Source: Xanthomarina spongicola
Lineage (GTDB): Bacteria; Bacteroidota; Bacteroidia; Flavobacteriales; Flavobacteriaceae
Assembly (NCBI RefSeq): GCF_003148645.1
Contig: NZ_QGGP01000003.1
Coordinates: forward strand, 62,001 to 126,000
Reading direction: 5' to 3'
DNA length: 64,000 nt
Positions within the stretch are counted from its first letter, which is position 1. Each line of letters opens with the position of its first letter. Shown in pieces: positions 39,163 to 47,957 of this stretch. Both the position numbers and the translations under genes were made by a program. The notes below the pieces were generated by a model. That model worked only from the letters and a program-made list of their open reading frames with translations, did no database searches and was not told where the DNA came from.

Positions 39163-41136
39163 ATGTGTGGCATAGCTGGCTTTTATGGTAATATAAACAA
39201 AGAGCAATCTCTTCCTACATTACAACGCATGCTTACTAGAATCAAACATCGTGGTCCAGACCAAAGTGGTGTTTATGTTTCTAGCAAAGTAGGTATAGGT
39301 AGTGTTAGGCTTAGCGTTATTGACCTTAGTTCAGGTACTATGCCAATTTCCAATCAAGACGATAGCTTATGGATTGTGTTTAATGGAGAAATATTTAACT
39401 ATATAGAACTTAAGGAAGACCTAATTCAAAAAAAACACGTCTTTAAAACCCATAGCGATACCGAAGTTATTCTTCATCTATTCGAAGAATATGGTCCAGA
39501 ATGTCTCAAAAAATTAAACGGACAATTTGCCATTGCCATTTGGGATAAAAATAAAGAAGAATTGTTTTTAGCTAGAGATCGTGTAGGTATAAGACCTTTG
39601 TTTTACACAAATGTTAACGATACGTTCGTATTTGCTTCAGAAATAAAATCCTTTTTAGAATATCCAGAAATCAATCTTCAGTTTTCAGGTAAAGCCCTTT
39701 CAGAATATGTGACTTTTTGGACGGCTCTTTCACCAAATACAGTTTTTGAAGATGTTTTTGAAGTGCCTCCAGGAACTTATATGCTAATTAATTCTGAAAA
39801 AATTACAAGCAAAAATTATTGGGAGTTACCTATTGTAAAGCCAGGCGAATACAGTTATACAAATATTGAAGAAGCTGCAAAAGCTTTTGAAGATATTTTT
39901 TTAGATTCTATTAAATTGAGACTTCGAGCAGATGTACCAGTAGCAGCTTACTTAAGTGGAGGTATAGATTCGAGTATTACAACATCTTTTATTAAGCAGG
40001 TTTCTCCAGAAAAATTGAGAACCTTTTCTATTGGTTTTACTGAAAAAGATTTCGATGAATCTGCTTATCAAAACATAGCAGCTTCCTATTTTAGCACAGA
40101 ACATTCTAGTGTTACTTGTAGCGAAAAAGATATTTCGAATCACTTTAAAGAAGTTGTTTGGTTTACCGAAGCGCCACTTTTACGAACAGCTCCAACACCA
40201 ATGTGCTTGCTTTCTAAAAGTGTTAGAGACCAGAATATAAAAGTGGTTATTACTGGCGAAGGTGCCGACGAACTTTTAGGAGGTTATAATATTTTTAAGG
40301 AAACTAAAATCAAGCACTTTTGGGCAAAAGATCCACAATCTAAATACAGACCTTTATTGTTAAAAAGACTGTATCCATATTTACCACAGATTAGCAATTC
40401 TAGCAGTAACATGCTAAAAATGTTTTTTGGATATAAGCTAAATGAAACCGAATCTCCAATTTATTCGCATTTGTTAAGATGGCATAATACCAGCAGAATT
40501 AAGAACTATTTTTCTGAAACAATTAAAGAAAATATTAAAGATTATACTCCAATTGAAGATTTAGAAAACCAACTGGAATCTAAATTAAATGGCTACGATT
40601 ATCTTACAAAAGCACAATGGTTGGAAATTCATTTATTTATGTCTGGTTACTTATTGTCTTCGCAAGGAGATAGAATGGGAATGGCAAATTCTATTGAAGG
40701 TCGCTATCCGTTTTTAGACCATCGCGTTATTGAATTTTGTATGACATTACATCCAGATTTAAAACTTCATGGATTAAACGAAAAATATCTTCTTAAAAAA
40801 ATGATGGCAGGTAGATTGCCAGAAGAAATATTAAACAGATCCAAACAAGCCTATCGAGCTCCAATTAGAAGCCTTTTTGTTTCTGAAGAATTGCCCGAAT
40901 ATTTAAAAACCATGCTTTCAGAAGATTGCATTGCAGAATTTGGTATTTTTAATGTAGAGCATGTGAAAACCTTACACGCCAAGATAACAACAAATAAAGG
41001 CGTATCAGAAATAGATAATATGGCTATAACTGCTATTTTATCCATTCAGATTTTATACGATTTATTTGTAAAAAGAACCATTCCAAACCTAACTGAATCT
41101 GATTTAATCACACTAGATAAAATAATTATTGAATAA
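39163..41136 (+). CDS. asnB: Asparagine synthase-like glutamine amidotransferase
   Basis: 657 residues. The class II glutaminase domain starts with catalytic Cys2 in MCGIAGFYG and has RIKHRGPDQSG and IVFNGEIFNY. The synthetase domain has the ATP-pyrophosphatase motif SGGIDSS (265-271) and TGEGADELLGGY. Both halves look active. The enzyme would move ammonia from glutamine onto an adenylated carboxylate. In asparagine biosynthesis it acts alone, but here an ACP, an NAD-synthase-like protein and an AMP-ligase are adjacent, so another substrate is likely. Confidence 0.9.
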   Translation: MCGIAGFYGNINKEQSLPTLQRMLTRIKHRGPDQSGVYVSSKVGIGSVRLSVIDLSSGTMPISNQDDSLWIVFNGEIFNYIELKEDLIQKKHVFKTHSDTEVILHLFEEYGPECLKKLNGQFAIAIWDKNKEELFLARDRVGIRPLFYTNVNDTFVFASEIKSFLEYPEINLQFSGKALSEYVTFWTALSPNTVFEDVFEVPPGTYMLINSEKITSKNYWELPIVKPGEYSYTNIEEAAKAFEDIFLDSIKLRLRADVPVAAYLSGGIDSSITTSFIKQVSPEKLRTFSIGFTEKDFDESAYQNIAASYFSTEHSSVTCSEKDISNHFKEVVWFTEAPLLRTAPTPMCLLSKSVRDQNIKVVITGEGADELLGGYNIFKETKIKHFWAKDPQSKYRPLLLKRLYPYLPQISNSSSNMLKMFFGYKLNETESPIYSHLLRWHNTSRIKNYFSETIKENIKDYTPIEDLENQLESKLNGYDYLTKAQWLEIHLFMSGYLLSSQGDRMGMANSIEGRYPFLDHRVIEFCMTLHPDLKLHGLNEKYLLKKMMAGRLPEEILNRSKQAYRAPIRSLFVSEELPEYLKTMLSEDCIAEFGIFNVEHVKTLHAKITTNKGVSEIDNMAITAILSIQILYDLFVKRTIPNLTESDLITLDKIIIE

Positions 41137-41149
41137 AACCATTAAAACC

Positions 41150-42127
41150 ATGAAAGAAGCACGTAGACCATTTTCAAAGGAGATTATTCATATAGAAAAT
41201 ATTGACCAAGTTTGTAATAAAATTATAGCCAAACTTAAAATCGATGTGACCAAAAATTTACAACGTCGTGGAGCCATTGTTGGTATAAGTGGAGGAATCG
41301 ATTCGTCGGTTTGTTTGGCTTTATCTGCAAAAGCTTTTGGTTCAAAAAACGTGTTGGGTATCATGCTTCCAGAAAAGGATTCTAGTGATGATAGTCGACA
41401 ATTAGCCGAAAAATTAGCTGCTACCTATGGTGTAAGCACGTTAGTTGAAGACATCACAAAAGCATTAGATGGTTTTGGTTGTTACGAAAGAAGAGACGAA
41501 GCCATTTTACGTGTGATTCCAGATTTCGACAAAAAAGTAGATAAAGCTAAAATTGAAATCAAACAAAATATAGCTGAAAATATTCCAGCAATTTTCTCTA
41601 TAACTGTTATTAAACCTAATGGAGACGTGGTAAGTAAACTTTTACCAGCAAGAGAATATTTGCAGATTGTAGCTTCAACAAATTTTAAACAACGTAGTAG
41701 GATGTCTATGCTGTATTATCATGCAGAACGTATGCATTATGCAGTTATTGGAACGCCTAATAAACACGAAGTTGAGCAAGGGTTTTTTGTAAAACATGGA
41801 GATGGAGGAGCAGATGTTATGCCAATTGGGCATTTTTACAAAACGCAAGTGTATCAAATAGCAAAACATTTAGGAGTGCCACAAGAAATTATAGACAGAA
41901 CACCAACTACAGATACCTATACAGCAGAGCAGTCTCAAGAAGATTTCTTCTATCAAATGCCTTTTGCATCCATGGATTTAATCTGGTATGGTTGGGAAAA
42001 TAACTATCCAGCAGATGAGGTTGGAAAAGTAATGGGCAAAACAACCAAAGAGATTGAAAATATCTATAAAAGCTTTGAAAGAAAAAGAAAAACAACCGAG
42101 TATTTAAGGATGCGACCTATATTTTAA
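41150..42127 (+). CDS. nadE: NAD synthase-like ATP-dependent amidase/synthetase
   Basis: 325 residues from ATG 41150; a TTG at 41129 overlapping asnB is less likely. The ATP-pyrophosphatase loop SGGIDSS is at 47-53. Conserved NadE patterns are VIGTPNKHEVEQGFF and KTQVYQIAKHLGVP. There is no glutaminase domain, so ammonia is used or supplied by the AsnB-like neighbour. The C-terminal part after DRTPTTDTYTAEQ is longer than in the common 270-residue NadE. It may be the only NAD synthase or a cluster-specific paralogue. Confidence 0.82.
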   Translation: MKEARRPFSKEIIHIENIDQVCNKIIAKLKIDVTKNLQRRGAIVGISGGIDSSVCLALSAKAFGSKNVLGIMLPEKDSSDDSRQLAEKLAATYGVSTLVEDITKALDGFGCYERRDEAILRVIPDFDKKVDKAKIEIKQNIAENIPAIFSITVIKPNGDVVSKLLPAREYLQIVASTNFKQRSRMSMLYYHAERMHYAVIGTPNKHEVEQGFFVKHGDGGADVMPIGHFYKTQVYQIAKHLGVPQEIIDRTPTTDTYTAEQSQEDFFYQMPFASMDLIWYGWENNYPADEVGKVMGKTTKEIENIYKSFERKRKTTEYLRMRPIF

Positions 42128-42137
42128 ATTAGAATAC

Positions 42138-43595
42138 ATGAATGTTTTTGATTACTTTTTTAAATCTACACAAAACCTTGAAAAGGACTTTTTATTGGGT
42201 TCAAAGGAAACAATTTCATTTAATAAACTCTATTCCAACAGTTTAAAAATAGCTGCGTTTTTAAATAGATACATTGGAGCAGAAAAGAACATTATTTTAA
42301 TAAGCCCGAACTCAAAATTCTTTATAACTACTTATTTGGGCATATTAAAATCTGGGAATGTTTGCGTTCCATTAAATTTCGCTATAGAACAAGAAAATCT
42401 AGATTTTATAATCAATACAACAGAATGTGACACCATTTTCATTGCAAAAAGTGTCAGATCAAAATATACCATTCCGTCATACATTCATGTTATTGAGGAA
42501 AAGGATTTAGAACAAATTATCGACAATCAATCTATTGAGGATTATTATGTTGAGGTTAAGAAAAATCAGTTGGCAGAAATTATTTTCACTTCAGGATCAA
42601 CAGGGATTCCAAAAGGTGTCATGATAAGTCATGAAAATATTATTGCTAACACTAATTCAATTATATCTTATTTAAACCTAACGTCTAAAGATATTATGTG
42701 TGTGGTATTACCTTTCTTTTATTGCTATGGATTATCACTTTTACACACACATTTAAGAGTTGGTGGTTCTATTATTTTAAACAATAGTTTTATGTTTTTA
42801 GGAGCTGTTTTAAACGATTTAAAAGACTATAGATGTACTGGTTTTGCTGGTGTTCCAAGTCATTTTCAAATCTTGTTGAAAAAATCAAAAACTTTTAAAA
42901 CTACATCATTTCCAGATTTAAGATATGTAACTCAAGCAGGTGGAAAATTACATTCGGTTTTTATTGATGAATTTGTAAAAGCTTTCCCAAAGATAGAATT
43001 TTACGTGATGTATGGACAAACCGAGGCTACAGCCAGATTGTCTTACTTAGATCCAAAAATGATTCATAAAAAAATGAATTCCATTGGAAAACCTATCCCT
43101 AATGTCAAGTTTAAAATTGTAGATGATAAGGGTGAGACCACTGGAGTTAACCAAGAAGGCGAATTATTAGCCAAAGGTAAAAACATTATGCTGGGTTACT
43201 ATAAAGAGGAAGAAGAAACCCAAAATACCATTAAAAATGGTTGGCTTTATACAGGAGATGTCGCCATAGTTGATGAAGACGGCTATTATTATTTGAAGGC
43301 CAGAAAAAAAGAAATATTAAAAGTAGCAGGAAAAAGAGTAAGTCCAAAAGAAATTGAAGAAGTCATCCTTTCAGTTGAAGAAGTCATGGATTGTACAATT
43401 TCTGGTTACGACGACGATTTATTTGGTGAAGCAATACAAGCAACCATAGTAGTAAATGGCTCTTTTGATGAAGAACAATTAAAAGAGAAAATACTGCATA
43501 TTTGTTCTAAAAAATTGGCAATTTATAAGATGCCACAAAAAGTTGTTTTTGAAAAGGCATTAAAGGTAAGTGCTACTGGAAAAAAAATTAAATAG
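42138..43595 (+). CDS. AMP-forming acyl-CoA synthetase/ligase
   Basis: 485 residues. ANL-superfamily motifs are intact: P-loop TSGSTGIPKG starting at residue 151, YGQTEATARLSYL, LYTGDVAIVDEDGYYYLKARKKE, and C-terminal catalytic Lys in ATGKKIK at the very end. It activates a carboxylic acid as the acyl-adenylate and loads CoA or a carrier protein. The ACP encoded at 38873 is the obvious acceptor. It is last of the four co-oriented genes; the gap from nadE is 10 bases. Confidence 0.88.
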   Translation: MNVFDYFFKSTQNLEKDFLLGSKETISFNKLYSNSLKIAAFLNRYIGAEKNIILISPNSKFFITTYLGILKSGNVCVPLNFAIEQENLDFIINTTECDTIFIAKSVRSKYTIPSYIHVIEEKDLEQIIDNQSIEDYYVEVKKNQLAEIIFTSGSTGIPKGVMISHENIIANTNSIISYLNLTSKDIMCVVLPFFYCYGLSLLHTHLRVGGSIILNNSFMFLGAVLNDLKDYRCTGFAGVPSHFQILLKKSKTFKTTSFPDLRYVTQAGGKLHSVFIDEFVKAFPKIEFYVMYGQTEATARLSYLDPKMIHKKMNSIGKPIPNVKFKIVDDKGETTGVNQEGELLAKGKNIMLGYYKEEEETQNTIKNGWLYTGDVAIVDEDGYYYLKARKKEILKVAGKRVSPKEIEEVILSVEEVMDCTISGYDDDLFGEAIQATIVVNGSFDEEQLKEKILHICSKKLAIYKMPQKVVFEKALKVSATGKKIK

Positions 43596-43602
43596 TATAA
43601 TA

Positions 43603-44274
43603 TTAAGAAACCACTATTTTATTTATGGACTTATTATAAAGCACTAAATATTCGTTTGAAACTTCTTCAAATTTTATAGATTTTATAAATAAAAAACATG
43701 ATACAGTTCTTACCACATAAGGGCTAAAACCAGCATAATTATAAGATCTTGATGTGTTAATGTTTTTTACTTCGCCAAAGGTTATGGCAGATTTAGCGCC
43801 TAAGACTTTGCTCTTTTCAGATACATCATATAAGAAAGAAGGAATGATTCCCATACCTCTAAATTTTGGAATTGTAAACACATTCTCAAGTAAAACCTCA
43901 TCTGACTTAAGTTGAGGAAACCTATTTCCCCAAATGGATTTTAGTTTTTTGTTCTCTGTAGAATCAATTAACCAAACTCTAGCACATGGAATATTTTCCT
44001 TGGTAACACCAATATAACAGGTTTTAAAATTAAGAATCAAGCCGTTGTTTGGGTTGTCTATAAAATATGGCTCATCTTCTTCAATAAACTCACGAATAGT
44101 TATGGGTTTAAGCGTTCTGGGCTTTTTAAAGGGGACACTTAAATCCCGTTTAAAACCGAAAGCTATTTCTTTGGAGTACAACCTATTTAAAAATACATTC
44201 CAAACATATTTAATCCTACCTTTTTTAATTAATTTAGGTAAAATGGCAATTTTATGGAAGGGATGACTACTCAT
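43603..44274 (-). CDS. GNAT-like acyltransferase
   Basis: 223 residues. An N-terminal segment of about 60 residues is followed by a GNAT-like fold: CARVWLIDS, then VLLENVFTIPKFRGMGIIPSFLYDV, which holds the acyl-CoA loop motif RGMGI, and NYAGFSPYVVRTVSCFLF. It converges on the AMP-ligase with only 7 bases between stops. It may belong functionally to the ACP cluster as a tailoring acyltransferase, but opposite orientation makes this uncertain. Confidence 0.65.
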   Translation of the reverse strand: MSSHPFHKIAILPKLIKKGRIKYVWNVFLNRLYSKEIAFGFKRDLSVPFKKPRTLKPITIREFIEEDEPYFIDNPNNGLILNFKTCYIGVTKENIPCARVWLIDSTENKKLKSIWGNRFPQLKSDEVLLENVFTIPKFRGMGIIPSFLYDVSEKSKVLGAKSAITFGEVKNINTSRSYNYAGFSPYVVRTVSCFLFIKSIKFEEVSNEYLVLYNKSINKIVVS

Positions 44275-44355
44275 AAATCTATAAGTGAAATAGGTTTATG
44301 TAAAAATAAACATAAAGTTTAAAATACAAGGGGAAAGTACCCGATTGACAGCAAA

Positions 44356-45462
44356 TTATTTAAGTATTTTTTGTTGTTTTTCGAAAAAAGCATCTGCTTG
44401 TAACTGCATCAGTTCTCTTGCTTTTTTACGTTTATAGTTGTACAATTCTTCTTCTTCTTCTGCAATATCGTTATAAATCTTATTATTAAGGTTAATGTCT
44501 GTTTGTAATAAAGCATTTCTTTCTTTTACATTTCTATCAACCCAAGTATTTAAAGCGCTTTCGGAGTCTTCAAGTTTAAAATCGTATTCACTTTTTGGTG
44601 AAAGTATTTTTGCAAAAATTGGTGAAGTTTCAATAGCTAAAAACAATAAAAAGATAAAAAGTGAAGGCAACAAAGGCAGTTTATTTAATGCATTTACTCT
44701 AGCCATTAATCCATCAAAACCATCAATTATAGGTTGCGATGCTTCAATCTTAGAATTTAAATTGGTTCCTAATTCAGCTATTTGAGCTTCAAGAGTAGCA
44801 ATTTTAGCCTTATTATCTATTTTTAATTGTTCTAACTCTGTTAATGAAGCATCATGCTTATCTCTTTTTTCTTGATAAACAGGTCCTTTGCCTAATAACT
44901 TAGTTCCAGCAGTTCCCTCTGCTTCAGTTATATATATATTGTAAAGTGCATTTACTTCAGCTTCTTTTGTAGTTATTTGTTGTTGTAATGCAGTAATCTC
45001 ATTACTTAGATTATTGATATTTGGATTATATTGTTTAGCAATTTGTTCCTTATTAGCTAAGGTTAGTTCGTTTTTTTGTTCAAGTAAAACTTGATTGATT
45101 TCTTTTTCAAAGATTTTTAATTCAAGTGGTTTAGAAATAACTATTGCAATAATAATTGCTAAAATAATTCTTGGAAAAGCTTGGATGAATTCATCTAAAA
45201 CTTGATTTCGTTTTTTAATAGTTGAAACAATAAACCGATCTAAATTAAATATAAGTAAACCCCAAATTAGGCCGAAACCTATGGCAATAAAAGGATTATC
45301 GAAAACAGTATAAAGTGCATAGCTAGAAGCAATAAAAGCCATAACTGCTGTAAAGAAAACAGTTGCTCCAATACCAGCATATTTATTTTGTTCACCATTG
45401 GAACAAGTGTCTAAAATGTCTGAATCTGATCCAGAACAAAGGATGAAGAATTTTTTTAACAT
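44356..45462 (-). CDS. DUF4407 membrane protein with long coiled-coil
   Basis: 368 residues from ATG 45462. Membrane helices near the N-terminus (YAGIGATVFFTAVMAFIASS, then AIGFGLIWGLLIFNLDRFIV) carry the DUF4407 signature LIFNLDRFIVSTIKK. A coiled-coil of about 130 residues follows (LTLANKEQIAKQYN onwards, rich in Glu, Gln, Lys), then another membrane helix (LPSLFIFLLFLAIETSPIFAKIL) and an acidic C-terminus. The function is unknown in the family. It is next to the BlaI/M56 cassette 2 but has a terminator between. Confidence 0.85.
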   Translation of the reverse strand: MLKKFFILCSGSDSDILDTCSNGEQNKYAGIGATVFFTAVMAFIASSYALYTVFDNPFIAIGFGLIWGLLIFNLDRFIVSTIKKRNQVLDEFIQAFPRIILAIIIAIVISKPLELKIFEKEINQVLLEQKNELTLANKEQIAKQYNPNINNLSNEITALQQQITTKEAEVNALYNIYITEAEGTAGTKLLGKGPVYQEKRDKHDASLTELEQLKIDNKAKIATLEAQIAELGTNLNSKIEASQPIIDGFDGLMARVNALNKLPLLPSLFIFLLFLAIETSPIFAKILSPKSEYDFKLEDSESALNTWVDRNVKERNALLQTDINLNNKIYNDIAEEEEELYNYKRKKARELMQLQADAFFEKQQKILK

Positions 45463-45524
45463 GATTTGATTGATTTTGATTGATAGACTATTAGAACGCA
45501 AATTATGGTTATTTGTTACAAAAA

Positions 45525-45546
45525 AAGCCTTGAAATTTCAAGGCTT
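45525..45546 (-). terminator. Terminator of BlaI/M56 cassette 2
   Basis: AAGCCTTGAAATTTCAAGGCTT is a perfect 22-base palindrome (given here as positions 45525-45546, arms AAGCCTTGAAA/TTTCAAGGCTT). On the minus strand it runs into seven T. Confidence 0.85.
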
Positions 45547-45572
45547 AATATTTTATATATGTTTTAGAATTA

Positions 45573-47465
45573 CTAATCTATTGTTATTGGTTCCTTACTT
45601 ATGTAAACTTTTGGGTTTTTAGAAGATGATTCTTTAGCAGAGATATTCAAAGACTTATTTTTCTTTAACATGTTTATTGCTTGATCTGAAGTTATTTGCT
45701 TTCCTTCAAAATAAAAAGTAGCATCTTTTTTAGCCATCTCAATAACAAAATCTAAAGGCGCTTTTGGAGGTGGAGGAGGAGGTGGTGGTGGAGGAATGTT
45801 AGATTCTTCTCCTTTTTTAACCATTGAACGCATCTGATTGTATTTATCTATAGTCTTCTGATATTTTGCTTTTTCCTCAGGTGTAGCATCAGCAGGAATT
45901 GGAGGAGGTGGAGGTAAGTCGTGAGCCATTTTCATCTCTGGAGCTTTTGGTGGAGGTGGAGGAATTATTTCTTCAACGTTCTTAATGTTTTCATCTATTG
46001 ATATTGGTTCTTTGCTTAAGTAAACTTTTGGTTTAGATGTGTATGAACCTTTAACTAAAACATTCAAAGACTTATTTTCTTTTAATAAGTTAGAAGCTTT
46101 AGTTGATGAGATTTGCTCGTCTTCATAATAGAATGATGCACCTTTTTTTTCATAGGCACTTACAAAATTTGAAGGAGAATCTGGGTTTGCTGGAGGTGGA
46201 GGAGGTGGAGGAGGTGGAATGTCACTTTTTTCACCTTTTTTTACAACAGGGGAATTTGAATAGTTTTCATCATTTCTATCTGCCAATTGAATTAATATAG
46301 GCATTTTTATGTTTGAATTTGTGGTTTTTATATTAAAAATTTGAATGATTTTATCAGATTCATTCTCGTTTAAAAAGCCTATGGCTTCTTTATTTAGTTT
46401 GTTACCAGTTATTGAAACTGTTGGTTTACCTATAAATTTAATTAAAAAACTGCTTATTTCTTCACCTGTATTAGTTCCTAAAATTAATTTTTCAGTAGCT
46501 TCTTTAGATAGTTTTACTTTACAACCTTCACATTGAATACCATTTATGGTTACAATGGTTTCTTGTTGTATTTCTTTAACTATTTCATTCTTACTTTCAA
46601 TCTCTTTCTCAATAACTTTTTTTGTACTAAAGCTGTAAATTAAAAGGGCTAATACTGGGAGAAGCACAAAGCTTCTCAACCAAATTGTTGTTTTTGATGT
46701 GTGTGTTTTCATAACTGTAAATCGTTTTTTGATGAATGAATAATTAATGGCTGTTGCCAATTGTGGTTCTAAAGCATTTGATGAGAATGCCAATAATATT
46801 TGTTGATATTTTGATAGTGTAACACCTTGCTTTATTACTTCAAGGTCTGCAATAAACTCATGGTTTAATTTCACCGTTTTTTTAAGCATATAAATAAGTG
46901 GGTTAAACCAAAGTATGATTTGAAATAATTCAATAAATAAAATGTCTAACGAATGTTTTTGAACAGCATGTACTTCTTCGTGAATCAATACTTCTTCCGG
47001 TATCTGCTGAGTTTCAAAACGAGTTTTGTTTAAAAAGATATAACTTAAAAATGTATGAGGGACTATCAACTCTTCTAATAAAACATTGGTTGATTTATTA
47101 GTTTTCAACTTCGGGTTTTGGTTTATTTTGAGTATGATGCTACTTAAATTAAAAATGAATTTCAAACTAAAAATAAGTACGCCTATTAAGTAAATGCTCC
47201 AAAGAATGTATGGTAAATAGTTTACAGATGCTTCTTGTGGATTTAAAGGTGTTAATGTTGTATTACTTATTACTGTATTGTTTAAGTTTAGTGGAACTTC
47301 AATATAATGTGTGAATGTAATAAATGGAATTCCAAAAGAAATTAAAAGGCAAACCAATAAGTAAAACCGTTTAAATACATGCATGTTTTCTTTTTCTAAA
47401 AGTAATTTGTAGATAAGTAAGAAAACGGCTAGACAAGCACTGGATTTTATAATGTATACTAACAT
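45573..47465 (-). CDS. M56 (BlaR1-like) metalloprotease with proline-rich tandem sensor modules
   Basis: 630 residues. The membrane part has four helices and the zinc motif HEEVH (162-166), then LWFNPLIYML. After the last helix (SFVLLPVLALLIYSF) there is a signature EIQQETIVTINGIQCEGCKVKL and then a long periplasmic region. That region has poly-proline runs of up to ten Pro and two tandem modules of about 55 residues (FYYEDEQISSTKASNLLKEN and FYFEGKQITSDQAINMLKKN, each ending KVYxSKEPIxID). The pro-rich repeats suggest a wall-spanning sensor. It should cleave the BlaI-like repressor encoded next to it. Confidence 0.88.
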   Translation of the reverse strand: MLVYIIKSSACLAVFLLIYKLLLEKENMHVFKRFYLLVCLLISFGIPFITFTHYIEVPLNLNNTVISNTTLTPLNPQEASVNYLPYILWSIYLIGVLIFSLKFIFNLSSIILKINQNPKLKTNKSTNVLLEELIVPHTFLSYIFLNKTRFETQQIPEEVLIHEEVHAVQKHSLDILFIELFQIILWFNPLIYMLKKTVKLNHEFIADLEVIKQGVTLSKYQQILLAFSSNALEPQLATAINYSFIKKRFTVMKTHTSKTTIWLRSFVLLPVLALLIYSFSTKKVIEKEIESKNEIVKEIQQETIVTINGIQCEGCKVKLSKEATEKLILGTNTGEEISSFLIKFIGKPTVSITGNKLNKEAIGFLNENESDKIIQIFNIKTTNSNIKMPILIQLADRNDENYSNSPVVKKGEKSDIPPPPPPPPPANPDSPSNFVSAYEKKGASFYYEDEQISSTKASNLLKENKSLNVLVKGSYTSKPKVYLSKEPISIDENIKNVEEIIPPPPPKAPEMKMAHDLPPPPPIPADATPEEKAKYQKTIDKYNQMRSMVKKGEESNIPPPPPPPPPPKAPLDFVIEMAKKDATFYFEGKQITSDQAINMLKKNKSLNISAKESSSKNPKVYISKEPITID

Positions 47466-47467
47466 GA

Positions 47468-47836
47468 TTACTTGTTTTTAATTTCGTTATCGATGAGTTT
47501 TTTTAAGTCTTCCAATTCTTCTTTGGTCAGATTGGTTTCTTTAGTAAAAAAGGAAGCAAATTGAGAAGCACTATCGTTAAAAAAGTTTTTTATTAAACCA
47601 TTTACGTGCTTTGAGAAATAATCTTTCTTTTTAACCAATGGAAAATATTCTCTAGATTTCCCGTATAATTTATAATCTATAAAACCTTTATCAGCCATTC
47701 GTTTTAATAAAGTAGCTACAGTTGTTGTAGCAGGTTTTGGTTCTGGATATGCTTCTAGCAAGTCTTTCATAAAAGCTTTCTCAAGTTTCCATAAATGGTT
47801 CATTAAATCTTCTTCGGTTTTCGATAAGGCTTGCAT
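47468..47836 (-). CDS. BlaI/MecI/CopY-family repressor (cassette 2)
   Basis: 122 residues. LSKTEEDLMNHLWKLEKAFM and KPATTTVATLLKRMADKGFIDYKLYGKS form the winged helix. The stop and the M56 start are two bases apart, so the two genes are co-transcribed. It is a paralogue of the protein at 25676 with a different recognition helix (TTTVATLLKRMADKG versus YNTVSTIVRILESKG), in line with a different operator upstream. The target genes beyond its own operon are unknown. Confidence 0.92.
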   Translation of the reverse strand: MQALSKTEEDLMNHLWKLEKAFMKDLLEAYPEPKPATTTVATLLKRMADKGFIDYKLYGKSREYFPLVKKKDYFSKHVNGLIKNFFNDSASQFASFFTKETNLTKEELEDLKKLIDNEIKNK

Positions 47837-47839
47837 AGC

Positions 47840-47873
47840 TCTACAATATTAGAATGTTCTCTACAAATGTAGA
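47840..47873 (-). promoter_or_regulatory. BlaI-type operators of cassette 2
   Basis: TCTACAAATGTAGA (47860-47873) is a palindrome with the canonical TACA..TGTA core of BlaI/MecI sites. A weaker TCTACAATATTAGA lies at 47840-47853, exactly 20 bases away. Both are just upstream of the minus-strand repressor start at 47836. Confidence 0.75.
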
Positions 47874-47921
47874 ACAATAATTTAATAATCAAAATATTTT
47901 CAGCATTTATTTTTAAAAAGG

Positions 47922-47929
47922 TATCTTTG
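47922..47929 (+). promoter_or_regulatory. Putative -7 element of the M28 peptidase gene
   Basis: TATCTTTG matches TAnnTTTG and lies 28 bases before the ATG at 47958. No good -33 element is visible. Confidence 0.4.
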
Positions 47930-47957
47930 ACCCTAAATTAAAGGCTCTAAAATTTAG

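Noticed and set aside
38873-43595. Exosortase-A-type surface polysaccharide cluster
   Set aside because: The AsnB and AMP-ligase resemble parts of such clusters, but no exosortase, PEP-CTERM protein or polysaccharide genes are present.
46103-46300. Plus-strand open frame with repeated Glu/Val inside the M56 gene
   Set aside because: It is the antisense reading of the poly-proline codons of the M56 protease.
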